Source: an uncultured Clostridia bacterium (lineage in GTDB: Bacteria > Bacillota > Clostridia > Christensenellales > CAG-138). Taken from it: DNA of 64,000 bases. Of the stretch, positions 9,215-17,644 are shown one piece after another. The stretch covers positions 6,625-70,624 of the forward strand of contig CAKTYT010000007.1 of assembly GCA_934633695.1 (NCBI GenBank), in the 5' to 3' direction. How positions within the stretch are numbered: position 1 is the first letter of the stretch; every line of letters starts with the position of its first letter. The notes beneath the pieces were generated by a model. That model searched no databases and was not told where the DNA came from. It saw only the letters and a list, made by a program, of their open reading frames with translations. A program made the position numbers and the translations under genes.

Positions 9215-9245
9215 AAAAACGGGCGGCTTCAGACTGCCCGTTTTT
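9215..9245 (+). terminator. Bidirectional terminator between convergent genes
   Basis: AAAAACGGGC pairs with GCCCGTTTTT around an 11-nt loop, with A and T tracts on both sides. It can end the lipoprotein transcript and the oncoming MATE gene transcript. Confidence 0.85.
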
Positions 9246-9278
9246 GCCGTAAAGTAAACTAGTGGATTTTCAATCTAT

Positions 9279-10655
9279 TCATCGCACGCCAAGACCTTCG
9301 ACAGGCATTATCCACTTCTTGCTTATGACTCTGCGAATGCACAGAATGTTCTTTATGACATCTTCACTTAACAGCATTATGATGTAGACGAGGACGAAAT
9401 CAAGTTTCAGTACAAGACCGCATACTGCGGTGAGCGGCAGAGCAAAGCCGTATAGGATTGGAGCATCATAGAGCATGCCGGTCTTTGTGTCACCGCCTGC
9501 ACGGAAGATCCCGACAACGGAGATGTAGGGAATATTTCTCAATCCGACTTCAATTCCATAGATAAGCAGAAGAAGCATGGCGGTGTTGTGACAATCGGGA
9601 GAAAGTTTGAAAAGACTCAATATCGGATTTCTGAATCCGATAACAAGTCCGCCGATGAGAATGCCGAGTATCGGAACGAGTACCATAAAACGGTGTGCAT
9701 AGTCAACGGCTTTTTTCTCATTGCCCTCACCTATCGCTTTGCCGACCATAACATTGCAGGCATTGCAGATGCCGATGAACATAACATAGGCAATGCCTTC
9801 GACTGTACGGAAAACGGTGAGTGCGGAGTAGTTATCCTGCCCCATTCTGCCGAAGACCATATCATAACCGGTGGTTCCGGCGACCCAGAGGGTTTCGTTA
9901 AACACAACAGGCAATGCACGTGTGAAAAACTGCTTGACAAAATGCCCGTCTATGTTGAATATTTCTTTGAATCTGCTCTTTAAAATGTTGCCCCTTGCGA
10001 ATGAAATGACGAGAATTACCGCAGGGGTTACAAATGAAGAGATTGCCGTTGCGATCGCCGCACCCTTAACGCCGAGCATAGGAAGACCGAATTTACCGAA
10101 GATCAGAGCGTAGTTAAGGACGCTGTTGGCAGCGAGGGAACAGGCACTTGCAATAAGCGGCAGTTTAACTTCTTCTGTGCAGCGAAGTACCGTGCAAAAC
10201 ACTTGACTGAAGGCGAGCCCGATATATGAAAAACATGCAATGCGAAGGTAGTCTGCACCCGTTGCAATCATTGATGGTTCGTTTGTTATGATTTTCATGA
10301 CACTTTCGGGAAAGGCGACACATACGGCTGCAATGATTGTTGCAACGGGGATATCGCAAAGCAGAAGCATACCGTACGTACGCTGCATTTTGTCCCTTTC
10401 GCCGCTGCCCCAATACTGAGCGAGAAAAACGGCACCGCCTGACGCAAAACCGAAAAGAACTATGCCTGCAAAGTTAGATATCCTCGCTGCCGCACCGACG
10501 GCGGCGATTGCCTCGTCGCCAAGCTGACCTATCATAAGCGTGTCAACGAGCTGTAAGGAACTCATTAAAAGATTTTGCAGTGCAATCGGAAGTGCAAGAG
10601 GGAGCATAACCTTCAGAAAGTCACGATTGAATACTGAACGCAGGAGTTTTAACAT
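9279..10655 (-). CDS. MATE-family efflux transporter
   Basis: A 458-residue membrane protein with about 12 hydrophobic segments and the MATE layout of two homologous halves. The N-terminal portion shows the family pattern P-I-A-L-Q-N followed by Q-L-V-D-T-L-M-I-G-Q-L-G, and the second half has V-F-N-E-T-L-W. Members export cationic drugs, dyes or metabolites using a sodium or proton gradient. The substrate cannot be told. The start is supported by GAAAGGG about 8 bp upstream. It appears to be transcribed alone. Confidence 0.93.
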   Translation of the reverse strand: MLKLLRSVFNRDFLKVMLPLALPIALQNLLMSSLQLVDTLMIGQLGDEAIAAVGAAARISNFAGIVLFGFASGGAVFLAQYWGSGERDKMQRTYGMLLLCDIPVATIIAAVCVAFPESVMKIITNEPSMIATGADYLRIACFSYIGLAFSQVFCTVLRCTEEVKLPLIASACSLAANSVLNYALIFGKFGLPMLGVKGAAIATAISSFVTPAVILVISFARGNILKSRFKEIFNIDGHFVKQFFTRALPVVFNETLWVAGTTGYDMVFGRMGQDNYSALTVFRTVEGIAYVMFIGICNACNVMVGKAIGEGNEKKAVDYAHRFMVLVPILGILIGGLVIGFRNPILSLFKLSPDCHNTAMLLLLIYGIEVGLRNIPYISVVGIFRAGGDTKTGMLYDAPILYGFALPLTAVCGLVLKLDFVLVYIIMLLSEDVIKNILCIRRVISKKWIMPVEGLGVR

Positions 10656-10823
10656 GGCAGTAACCCTTTCAAATAATTATGATGAACAGTGGATAACTTT
10701 GCAGCCGCAAAACGCTTGCTCGGATTTTAAATCAAAATAATCCACAATTTTTTAATGATACAGCATTAAATGAGAAGAATGCAAATATACTTTGGTGAAA
10801 ATGAGATTTTCGGAGGATAGAAC

Positions 10824-11816
10824 ATGAGTGACGGTAAGAATTTGAAATACGGCAGCCGATTTATCGTAAAAATGACGGTGCTGTTCATTCTTTTTGCAAT
10901 CAGTATAAGCGTTGTAGCGGGCTGTGGGGTCGGCTATCCGCAGGAGAGCATGGATCCGCAATGCACGGATGAGGCAGCAGCAAGCACATCTCCAATTATT
11001 CCGACAGAATCACCTCAGATTAGTGAACAGCCGGGGCGTGTAAAGCGTACAACACTTTACTATCACACGGACGAGGGGTACGTTTACCCGGTCATTGCCG
11101 AAATACCGTGGGAAGACGGAATCGCAAAGGCCTGCCTTATGAAGTTGGTCGATAATGATGAAAACAAGTTGAATCTTCAACAACAGGGTCTTCGTGCGGT
11201 CATCCCGGATGGCACGGGGATCGAGCTGGATATAAGCAACGGTCATGCAACGGTCAACCTTGTGAATATGCCGAAGCTGTCCTCTGCGGAAGATGAAACA
11301 GCAATGTTTGTTTCAATCGTCAACACCCTTACTGAGTTTTCAGGGGTTGACACGGTGAGCATTTTCCTTGACGGCAGGTCAACAAGAACGCCGAACGGAA
11401 ACACTACTCCGAATAACCAAGGACCGTACAGGCTGAATGTTGAAGATTCTGAAATTGCAACGTCGGGCAATGCAAAGCCGATAACTCTCTACTTTCCTAA
11501 TGCATCGGGGAGCCTCAGTATTCCAATTACTCGCTATGTTGAAGGGGCAGACGACCTTTATGCATGCATAAGCGGACTTGTAGACGGGACCGCAATGAAA
11601 CATTTGAGAAATTGTTTCCCTGAAAATACACTGCTGCTGGGAGCCGCAATAGAGAACGGAGTGTTAATTGTTAACCTGTCGTCTGATTTTATGCAGATAG
11701 CTGATACTCCGGGGCTATACGAGCTGGCATATAATTCTGTTATGATAACGGCAACGCAGTTTGGGAGCGTCAACGAAGTAAGGTTCACTGTCAACGGCGA
11801 AAAGTTTGAACCGTGA
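10824..11816 (+). CDS. GerMN-domain lipoprotein
   Basis: A 330-residue lipoprotein. The lipobox VVAGC puts the modified cysteine near residue 33, after a cytoplasmic N-terminal extension longer than usual. A Ser/Pro/Thr linker is followed by two GerMN-like repeats (about 70-190 and 205-330). Each has a TLYY/TLYFPN strand, a central L-x-x-G-T turn and a final VxxVxxxxDG or VNEVRFTVNG motif. The GerM domain occurs in spore-formation and germination lipoproteins and other envelope proteins; a sporulation role is only suggested. GGAGG sits 8 bp before ATG. Confidence 0.82.
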   Translation: MSDGKNLKYGSRFIVKMTVLFILFAISISVVAGCGVGYPQESMDPQCTDEAAASTSPIIPTESPQISEQPGRVKRTTLYYHTDEGYVYPVIAEIPWEDGIAKACLMKLVDNDENKLNLQQQGLRAVIPDGTGIELDISNGHATVNLVNMPKLSSAEDETAMFVSIVNTLTEFSGVDTVSIFLDGRSTRTPNGNTTPNNQGPYRLNVEDSEIATSGNAKPITLYFPNASGSLSIPITRYVEGADDLYACISGLVDGTAMKHLRNCFPENTLLLGAAIENGVLIVNLSSDFMQIADTPGLYELAYNSVMITATQFGSVNEVRFTVNGEKFEP

Positions 11817-11819
11817 AGC

Positions 11820-11863
11820 AAAAGCCGCACCGTTTCTGCAATAGAAAACGGTACGGCTTTTTG
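11820..11863 (+). terminator. Bidirectional terminator between convergent genes
   Basis: AAAAGCCG pairs with CGGCTTTT, and the inner CACCGTTT pairs with AAACGGTA apart from one terminal mismatch. A and T tracts flank both sides, serving the GerMN gene and the oncoming membrane protein gene. Confidence 0.85.
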
Positions 11864-11869
11864 TTTTTA

Positions 11870-13174
11870 TCAAACGAGACGCTTAACAAAGATGCCTGAA
11901 ACAAACATAATCGTTGCGGCTGACATAATTATAGTCTGTATCAGGAATCCACGCCTGCTCTTTGCGGAAACACTCAGTGCCGAAGGGAGAAGCGGACAGG
12001 TGCAGGTGAAGAAAACGCCCATTTGCAGCGTATTCGTGCAGAGCGGTGTCAGCATGTACCAAATCAGCAGAAAAAGCGAGTCGCTTAAGTCGAGACGCCC
12101 GACACTCAGTACCAGTGTTAGGCCGAAGAGCAGCTGGGAAGCTATTGCAACGAACATTGCGTTAGCCGTTGAGGGCGAATTGACCCACTTTGAAACGTAG
12201 TTGCCGAGAGATTCAAAGAAAAATCTAAAACCCCGGGGATAGACGATTTGGAGTGCGGAAGGACGGAAATGCCCCGTAAGAAAAAACACAATCAGCGTGG
12301 CAAGTATCGCAAGAATTATTGAATTTGCAAGGATTGGTTTAAGAATTTTCTTACCGCTTTTGTGCAGGCTTATGCAGAGTTTAACCGTTGAAAGGGTGAG
12401 CGAAACAATCAACAAAACGGAAAAAATATTCGTTGTGACATTGATCACAAAGAAGATGAAAGCAAGAATCGGTTTGTTTTTCCTTATTGCAAGCATTGAG
12501 GCAACCGAGAGCAGAAGCAGCAGCGAGGCACCGCTTAGCGGCATCAAAAGGTAGACAATGATGGGCGAGAGATATAGAACGATGAACGCTCTCAGTGAAG
12601 TGTGTTTGGTATTGTCGAGCAAAAGATACTCGTAAAGCGTTACGGAAGCACAACTGCACAATGTACTATTCAAAATAAATGCTGATGCGGGAAGACTGCC
12701 GATTGGTTTTGAAAAAAACAAAACGAGTTTCGGCAGCAATGGGATAAGGCTGAAACGCTCTGCCGCATTGTGTGCAAGCTCACCTATGCCATGAGGATTC
12801 GCCTGCATGAAAAGTTCCCCATACATTTGGAATACTGTGCCGTGGTAACCGTTTATTCCCGTGTAAAGCAGGTATATGACAAAGATCATGATGAGCTGAC
12901 CCGCAAAGGAAAAAAGGGCAAGTCTAAACCTCGGATGAAGGCGGCGTGTACTTCGCTCTCCAAGTTCTCCGGTTATTCTGAACATGGGAGATTTGAAATA
13001 TTCGGGGAATTTTCTTGCTGTCAGCGTTAATGCAATTGTAAAAAGTATCAGCGAAACTGCCGCCCCTATGACAACGGGTGAGGTTGCCCTCCTGCAAAAC
13101 AGGGTAAAAAGGACGAAAGCGGCGAGCACGACTGCCGAAATTGACGAAGTTATAAATAAATCCTTCTTCTGCAT
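11870..13174 (-). CDS. Polytopic membrane protein, possibly a GT-C-type glycosyltransferase
   Basis: A 434-residue protein with about ten membrane segments. A large outside loop after the third segment (about residues 105-145) contains NGYHGTVFQMYGE and the polar stretch HNAAERFSLIPLLPK. That layout resembles lipid-linked mannosyltransferases of the PIG-V-like group, but no decisive motif was recognised. Its ATG follows the TAA of the upstream gene directly, and its ribosome site (AGGAGGGG) lies inside the end of that gene. The two are translationally coupled and probably act together. Confidence 0.5.
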   Translation of the reverse strand: MQKKDLFITSSISAVVLAAFVLFTLFCRRATSPVVIGAAVSLILFTIALTLTARKFPEYFKSPMFRITGELGERSTRRLHPRFRLALFSFAGQLIMIFVIYLLYTGINGYHGTVFQMYGELFMQANPHGIGELAHNAAERFSLIPLLPKLVLFFSKPIGSLPASAFILNSTLCSCASVTLYEYLLLDNTKHTSLRAFIVLYLSPIIVYLLMPLSGASLLLLLSVASMLAIRKNKPILAFIFFVINVTTNIFSVLLIVSLTLSTVKLCISLHKSGKKILKPILANSIILAILATLIVFFLTGHFRPSALQIVYPRGFRFFFESLGNYVSKWVNSPSTANAMFVAIASQLLFGLTLVLSVGRLDLSDSLFLLIWYMLTPLCTNTLQMGVFFTCTCPLLPSALSVSAKSRRGFLIQTIIMSAATIMFVSGIFVKRLV

Positions 13175-13690
13175 TTATTTTCCCCTCCTGCCAAGTGAAC
13201 CTATAATGCCGACCGGTATTGAAGATTCTCTCTTAAAAACCGCGTAAAGCTCGTCAATACTTGCATGGTACTTTGTGCTGCGATAGTTGTAGAAGTCGAA
13301 TTTGCCGTCCTCACACCGCACCCCCGCAATAAAGTGGGCACCGATTTTTTTCCCATGTTTCCAGTAGTAGAACACGATTACAGCTGTGCATGATGAAAAA
13401 ACTTTCCGTCTCAAACCAAAGAGCCAGCTGAACCTCATTTTAAAAAACTTGCACATATAGGCAAATAAAGAAAAAAAGTTAGTCCCGAGAAGGCCGAACC
13501 CGAATGCCGTCCCGAGGCAAAAACGCAGACCATTAATTATTTCGTTCATTGGAAGGTCAATGTCGTTGGCGAGCAGCATGTTCCTTGCGGCAATACCGCC
13601 GCAGCCGTTTTTTGCAACGTTGCCGAGAAGACCAAAGTGTAAAGCACGGAATTCGTCAGTTGATTGAATATTTATAAAGTCTTTTTCCAA
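13175..13690 (-). CDS. Papain-like (C39-type) cysteine peptidase-like protein
   Basis: A 171-residue protein starting at TTG 13690 with GGGGA 7 bp upstream. It shows the order of a papain-like triad: Cys in NGCGGIAARNML (about residue 30), His in GAHFIAGV (about 118) and Asn in FYNYRS (about 132). This matches peptidase C39-like folds, which process double-glycine leaders or cleave peptides. There is no signal peptide, and the middle (about 55-85) is hydrophobic. It is coupled without spacing to the membrane protein downstream. Whether it is an active protease is an inference from motif order. Confidence 0.55.
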   Translation of the reverse strand: MEKDFINIQSTDEFRALHFGLLGNVAKNGCGGIAARNMLLANDIDLPMNEIINGLRFCLGTAFGFGLLGTNFFSLFAYMCKFFKMRFSWLFGLRRKVFSSCTAVIVFYYWKHGKKIGAHFIAGVRCEDGKFDFYNYRSTKYHASIDELYAVFKRESSIPVGIIGSLGRRGK

Positions 13691-13750
13691 AGTATTCTCC
13701 CCTCGGGCAGAGCAATGATTGTGTGCTTACCCGCATAAGTACTCCCGAAG

Positions 13751-13779
13751 ATTATATCACACTCCGACCTTGAATGCAA
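13751..13779 (-). promoter_or_regulatory. Promoter of the papain-like / membrane protein operon
   Basis: On the minus strand TTGCAT (13774-13779), a 17-bp spacer and perfect TATAAT (13751-13756) lie 61 bp upstream of the TTG start. Confidence 0.75.
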
Positions 13780-14028
13780 AAAAAGAAAACGAATTGATTG
13801 AAGAAAGATCCTTCGAGCTGAAAAATATTACAGTAAACGATGGCATGATCATGGCTTATAAATGAAATTAAGTTCAGCAATGTGCAGTCAATTGGCTTGC
13901 AGACCACTAACAAAGATGAGCAGTACGTGCCAGACAATTAAGGTGTCGGCAATCAGTTGCCACAATGATTACTTGTGCTAATGTGAGACGAGATTAAAAT
14001 TTTAGAAATTTAACTCAAAACAAAGATC
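13780..14028. other. Intergenic stretch without a recognisable gene
   Basis: AT-rich sequence between the promoter of the 13690 operon and the guaA terminator. Short open frames exist on both strands but lack ribosome sites and coding character. No repeat or RNA structure was recognised. Confidence 0.5.
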
Positions 14029-14068
14029 AGGGGCTGCTGCAATCAAAATTGTCTCTGCAACAGCCCCT
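14029..14068 (-). terminator. Terminator of the xpt-guaA operon
   Basis: AGGGGCTGCTGCA and TGCAACAGCCCCT pair at 12 of 13 positions. On the minus strand the hairpin is followed by a moderately T-rich stretch. It has the same GGGCTGYTGCA core as several other terminators here. Confidence 0.75.
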
Positions 14069-14130
14069 TGTGAGCATAGCTGTATTATTATCGCGGCTAT
14101 CGTGTCATTGACCTTATTGCGATAGTTCAA

Positions 14131-15651
14131 TTATTCCCACTCAATCGTTCCCGGGGGTTTATCCGTGATATCGAGGACGACACGATTGACGTGAGGAGTT
14201 TCAGCGATAATTCTGCTGCTGATACGTCGGAGGACGGGGTAGGGAATTTCGGCGAACTCAACGGTCATTGCGTCGGTAGAGACAACGGCACGGACTCCGA
14301 TGACATAGTCATATGTACGCAGGTCGCCCATGACGCCAACGGTATGGACACCTGTAAAGACGGTGAAATACTGCCATATGGAGCGGGAGAGGCCGGCCTT
14401 TGCAATTTCGTCGCGAAGAATGAAATCGGATTTTCGAAGGATGTCGAGCTTTTCTTCGGTAATGTCACCGACAATGCGTATCGCAAGACCGGGACCGGGG
14501 AAGGGCTGACGCCAGACGAGGGGGGAAGGCATGTTAAGACTTTCACCGAGCTTGCGGACCTCGTCTTTAAAGAGCTTGCGGAGCGGTTCGACCAAACCTT
14601 TAAACTCGATCTTTTCGGGAAGACCGCCGGCGTTGTGGTGACTCTTGATGACAGCCGCACCGCCGATACCGCTTTCAATAACATCGGGGTAAATTGTCCC
14701 TTGGAGCAGGTAGTCGGCACCGATTTTACGAGCTTCTTCTTCAAAGACGCGGATGAACTCTTCACCGATGATCTTGCGTTTCCTCTCAGGGTCGGAGACA
14801 CCCTTAAGCTTCGAAAGGAAGCGTTCTTTTGCGTCAACTTCGATAACATTGAGGTTCAGCTCATTGCGATAATAGCCCATGACTTCTTCTGCTTCGTTGA
14901 GCCTCAGCAGACCATGGTCAACAAAAATGCAGGTGAGCTTGTCGCCGATTGCCCTCTGGACGAGAGTGGCAGCAACGGAAGAATCGACTCCGCCTGAAAG
15001 ACCTGCAACGACCCGGCAGTCGCCGACCTGAGTGCGTACCTCTTCGATCAGCTCGTTTGCGAGACTGTCCATGGACCACGTGCCTTCGCAGCCGCAAATA
15101 TCATGCACGAAATTGGAGAAGAACTGTTTGCAATATTCAGTATGTGCAACTTCCGGATGAAACTGGACCCCGTAGAGTTTGTGCTCACTGTCTTCAATTG
15201 CACACACTTGACAGCCGTCACTGTGAGCCGTGACCCTGAATCCATCGGGACAGGCAATGACGGAGTCGTTGTGACTCATCCATGTTATAGAGTCCGGAAT
15301 GTCCTTAAATAGAGGACTGTCTCCGAAGTATGTTTTTGTTTTGCCATACTCTCTGGTGGGGGCAGGCCCTACCTTGCCGCCGAAATGTGTGCTCATAAGC
15401 TGCATTCCGTAGCAAATGCCGAGAACCGGAACACCGAGAGAATAAATTTCCTTCAGGCAGGACCTTGCATTGTCATCGTATACGCTGTCCGGTCCACCGG
15501 AAAGAATGATGCCTGAAAGCCCATCGCCTTTGATTTTCTCGGGCGGGGCATTGGGAGCGAGCAGTTCGCTGTACACGCCTGCCTCACGCACCCTTCGGGC
15601 GATGAGTTGGTTGTACTGTGCTCCGAAATTCAGGATGACGATTCGTTCCAT
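14131..15651 (-). CDS. guaA: GMP synthase (glutamine-hydrolysing)
   Basis: Converts XMP to GMP using ATP and glutamine. The 506-residue length fits. The class I glutamine amidotransferase domain (1-190) has nucleophile Cys80 in VLGICYGMQ and the His-Glu pair in QFHPEV. The ATP pyrophosphatase domain has the P-loop SGGVDSS near residue 220, and the C-terminal dimerisation domain ends in KPPGTIEWE. ATG 15651 is preferred over a TTG one codon upstream because AGGAGG lies 6 bp before the ATG. It follows xpt by 15 bp, forming a purine salvage operon. Confidence 0.97.
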   Translation of the reverse strand: MERIVILNFGAQYNQLIARRVREAGVYSELLAPNAPPEKIKGDGLSGIILSGGPDSVYDDNARSCLKEIYSLGVPVLGICYGMQLMSTHFGGKVGPAPTREYGKTKTYFGDSPLFKDIPDSITWMSHNDSVIACPDGFRVTAHSDGCQVCAIEDSEHKLYGVQFHPEVAHTEYCKQFFSNFVHDICGCEGTWSMDSLANELIEEVRTQVGDCRVVAGLSGGVDSSVAATLVQRAIGDKLTCIFVDHGLLRLNEAEEVMGYYRNELNLNVIEVDAKERFLSKLKGVSDPERKRKIIGEEFIRVFEEEARKIGADYLLQGTIYPDVIESGIGGAAVIKSHHNAGGLPEKIEFKGLVEPLRKLFKDEVRKLGESLNMPSPLVWRQPFPGPGLAIRIVGDITEEKLDILRKSDFILRDEIAKAGLSRSIWQYFTVFTGVHTVGVMGDLRTYDYVIGVRAVVSTDAMTVEFAEIPYPVLRRISSRIIAETPHVNRVVLDITDKPPGTIEWE

Positions 15652-15666
15652 CAAATACCTCCTGTT

Positions 15667-16239
15667 TTATTCACGAAACCTGATGCCATTTGCATCAGCC
15701 TGTTCAATTATTGCGAGTGAATAAAGGTCAATCCCACGCCTGCGCAGTTTGTCGCCACCGCCCTGAAAGCCTTTTTCAATTGCGATGCCGATGCCCACAA
15801 GCTCGGCTTTCGCTTGGGCAATTATGTCCACAAGACCACGCATAGCTTCACCGCGAGCCATGAAATCATCAATAATAAGTACACGGTCACCCTCGTGCAG
15901 CCACTCCTTCGAGACGATAAGGGTTGCTTTCTTGTTATACGTGTAGCTCATTATCTCACTTTTGAAAAGACCGCCCTCGATATTGTCGCTCTTTGCTTTT
16001 TTTGCGAAAATCATGGGAACGCCCATTTCTTCAGCGGTAATCGTTGCGAGGGGTATGCCGCTTGCTTCGACTGTCATAACAGCAGTCAGACCATCTGTAT
16101 TAAAATGATTCTTAAACTCCTTCGCCAACTCACGCAGAAGAGAGACGTCAACACGGTGGTTGAGGAAACCGTCAACCTTAACGATATTGCCGGGAAGGAC
16201 TTTTCCTTCGGCAATGACCCGCTCTTTCAATAGCTGCAT
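15667..16239 (-). CDS. xpt: Xanthine phosphoribosyltransferase
   Basis: Salvages xanthine to XMP with PRPP; the adjacent guaA then makes GMP from XMP, so the pair converts xanthine to GMP. The 190 residues fit the Xpt family. The PRPP-binding loop is VLIIDDFMARGEA near residue 125, preceded by the purine-site region TVEASGIPLA. The start has GGAGG upstream. No guanine riboswitch was found in the leader, although many Firmicute xpt genes have one. Confidence 0.95.
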   Translation of the reverse strand: MQLLKERVIAEGKVLPGNIVKVDGFLNHRVDVSLLRELAKEFKNHFNTDGLTAVMTVEASGIPLATITAEEMGVPMIFAKKAKSDNIEGGLFKSEIMSYTYNKKATLIVSKEWLHEGDRVLIIDDFMARGEAMRGLVDIIAQAKAELVGIGIAIEKGFQGGGDKLRRRGIDLYSLAIIEQADANGIRFRE

Positions 16240-16368
16240 TCGGATAAACCTCCATTTTGAATAATCACCCTTATTATCCTACTTTTTTTGCAGGCTTGCA
16301 AGGGTCAAACAGAGATATACAATAAATTACCGGGTCAATACTATAAAAATTATTCTGCAATGAATTCC

Positions 16369-17502
16369 TCAGTCCCCCAGAAATGTTTCTCGAACACAAT
16401 TCAACAGTGCTTCAAGGTATTCTCTGTTGAGCGAATAATATCCCCGTCCTCCGCTGTCAGCACTCAAGAGTCCGGCGTATCTGAGTGTTGTAAGGTTGCG
16501 GGACATGTGTCCGCGGTTCATTCCGAGCTCATTTGCAAGCTCTGTGCAGTACATGGGCTTATCCTTGACCCGCTTCATTATCTCAAATTTTGTTTTGCTC
16601 CCCATCAACTTGAGAGTTTCTATTACCTTGTCCGTTTCGAGACTGAAGCCCATGAATTTGAACTGGGGAAGTATTCCTATACCTATTGAAAGGAAATATT
16701 CATCGGCACGGACCGCACCGTTTTCATCCGGGGTGCTGAAGAATATGTAGGCAGGACGCATACGAAAAAAACGAACAAAAACGGGCAGGTTATCATCATA
16801 ACCGCGGTCGAACCCACTTATAGAACGCATGTAGTCCGTATAATTCATATCGCCGAGACAACCCTCCCAACAGTCCATTATGTAGTCTGTACGAGAGGTA
16901 TCTTCACTGAGTAATACAGTTAATTTCTCAGCGTAAGGACGCATAAATTCCTTTATTTTAGTCAGCTCATCGTCAAAACTATTCAGGAAAAGATAAAGCT
17001 TGAGGCAAATGTCCTTTGAATAAGGCAGGTTGTTCGTTTGAAGCAGCAAATAATTGGGGTCGTCAGAGGGCTCGGCCTTCACCACGGACCAGCTTACTCC
17101 GTCACTTTTTAATGAGTATCCTTCACGCTGCCATTTATTCCAGACTTTGCTAAGATGAGAGAACATTCCATCATAATCGTTTACTTGGCAAAAATCGTAC
17201 AACTCTCCGAAAACAATACTGAACAATCCAAATGGCTCTTCACTGTATTCGCTGATATTTTTAAAATATCGCTCAATGATCGGATGATTTTTGTCAAGTG
17301 ATTCGCATACACGCTCCTTGATGGATTCAAGACGTGCAAACTCTTTTTTGTACAATTCGACCACGGAGGAACTCAGATGCTTACTCTGTGTTTGTACGAG
17401 ACGTTCATGATAATCCAGATAGGAGATATCATTTGCATAGTGAAACAGCATGTAGGCTGCTTCTTCGGCGGAACTTATTCCACGGAACATTTTAAATTTC
17501 AT
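16369..17502 (-). CDS. ArsR-like winged-helix regulator with a long N-terminal domain
   Basis: A 377-residue protein. The last 75 residues form a winged helix in ArsR style: K-F-E-I-M-K-R-V, then C-T-E-L-A-N-E-L-G-M-N as helix 2-3 and a wing ending in GYYSLNRE. The first 290 residues are soluble, alpha-rich and unrecognised; several Firmicute regulators share this long effector-binding N-terminal layout. There is no cysteine metal motif typical of metal-sensing ArsR proteins. It is transcribed alone from a consensus promoter whose spacer contains AGTTAACT, a possible autoregulatory palindrome. Confidence 0.7.
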   Translation of the reverse strand: MKFKMFRGISSAEEAAYMLFHYANDISYLDYHERLVQTQSKHLSSSVVELYKKEFARLESIKERVCESLDKNHPIIERYFKNISEYSEEPFGLFSIVFGELYDFCQVNDYDGMFSHLSKVWNKWQREGYSLKSDGVSWSVVKAEPSDDPNYLLLQTNNLPYSKDICLKLYLFLNSFDDELTKIKEFMRPYAEKLTVLLSEDTSRTDYIMDCWEGCLGDMNYTDYMRSISGFDRGYDDNLPVFVRFFRMRPAYIFFSTPDENGAVRADEYFLSIGIGILPQFKFMGFSLETDKVIETLKLMGSKTKFEIMKRVKDKPMYCTELANELGMNRGHMSRNLTTLRYAGLLSADSGGRGYYSLNREYLEALLNCVRETFLGD

Positions 17503-17541
17503 TGAAACACCGCTTTCATAACTCTTTGTATTCCGTCTTTT

Positions 17542-17570
17542 ATTTTACATTAGTCAGTTAACTTTGTCAA
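17542..17570 (-). promoter_or_regulatory. Promoter of the winged-helix regulator gene
   Basis: On the minus strand TTGACA (17565-17570), a 17-bp spacer and TAAAAT (17542-17547). The spacer contains the palindrome AGTTAACT. Confidence 0.75.
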
Positions 17571-17584
17571 TACAACAATAATTC

Positions 17585-17619
17585 GCCTGCCGCAAAGCTG
17601 AGGAAACCCTGCGGCAGGC
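17585..17619 (-). terminator. Terminator after the subtilisin-dockerin gene
   Basis: GCCTGCCGCA and TGCGGCAGGC form a perfect 10-bp stem with a 15-nt loop, 26 bp past the stop codon on the minus strand. The trailing sequence is only moderately T-rich. Confidence 0.7.
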
Positions 17620-17644
17620 TGAGAAGATGACAGGTTATTCTGAT

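Noticed and set aside
16240..16330. Guanine riboswitch in the xpt leader
   Set aside because: The conserved purine-aptamer loops are not present in the minus-strand leader.
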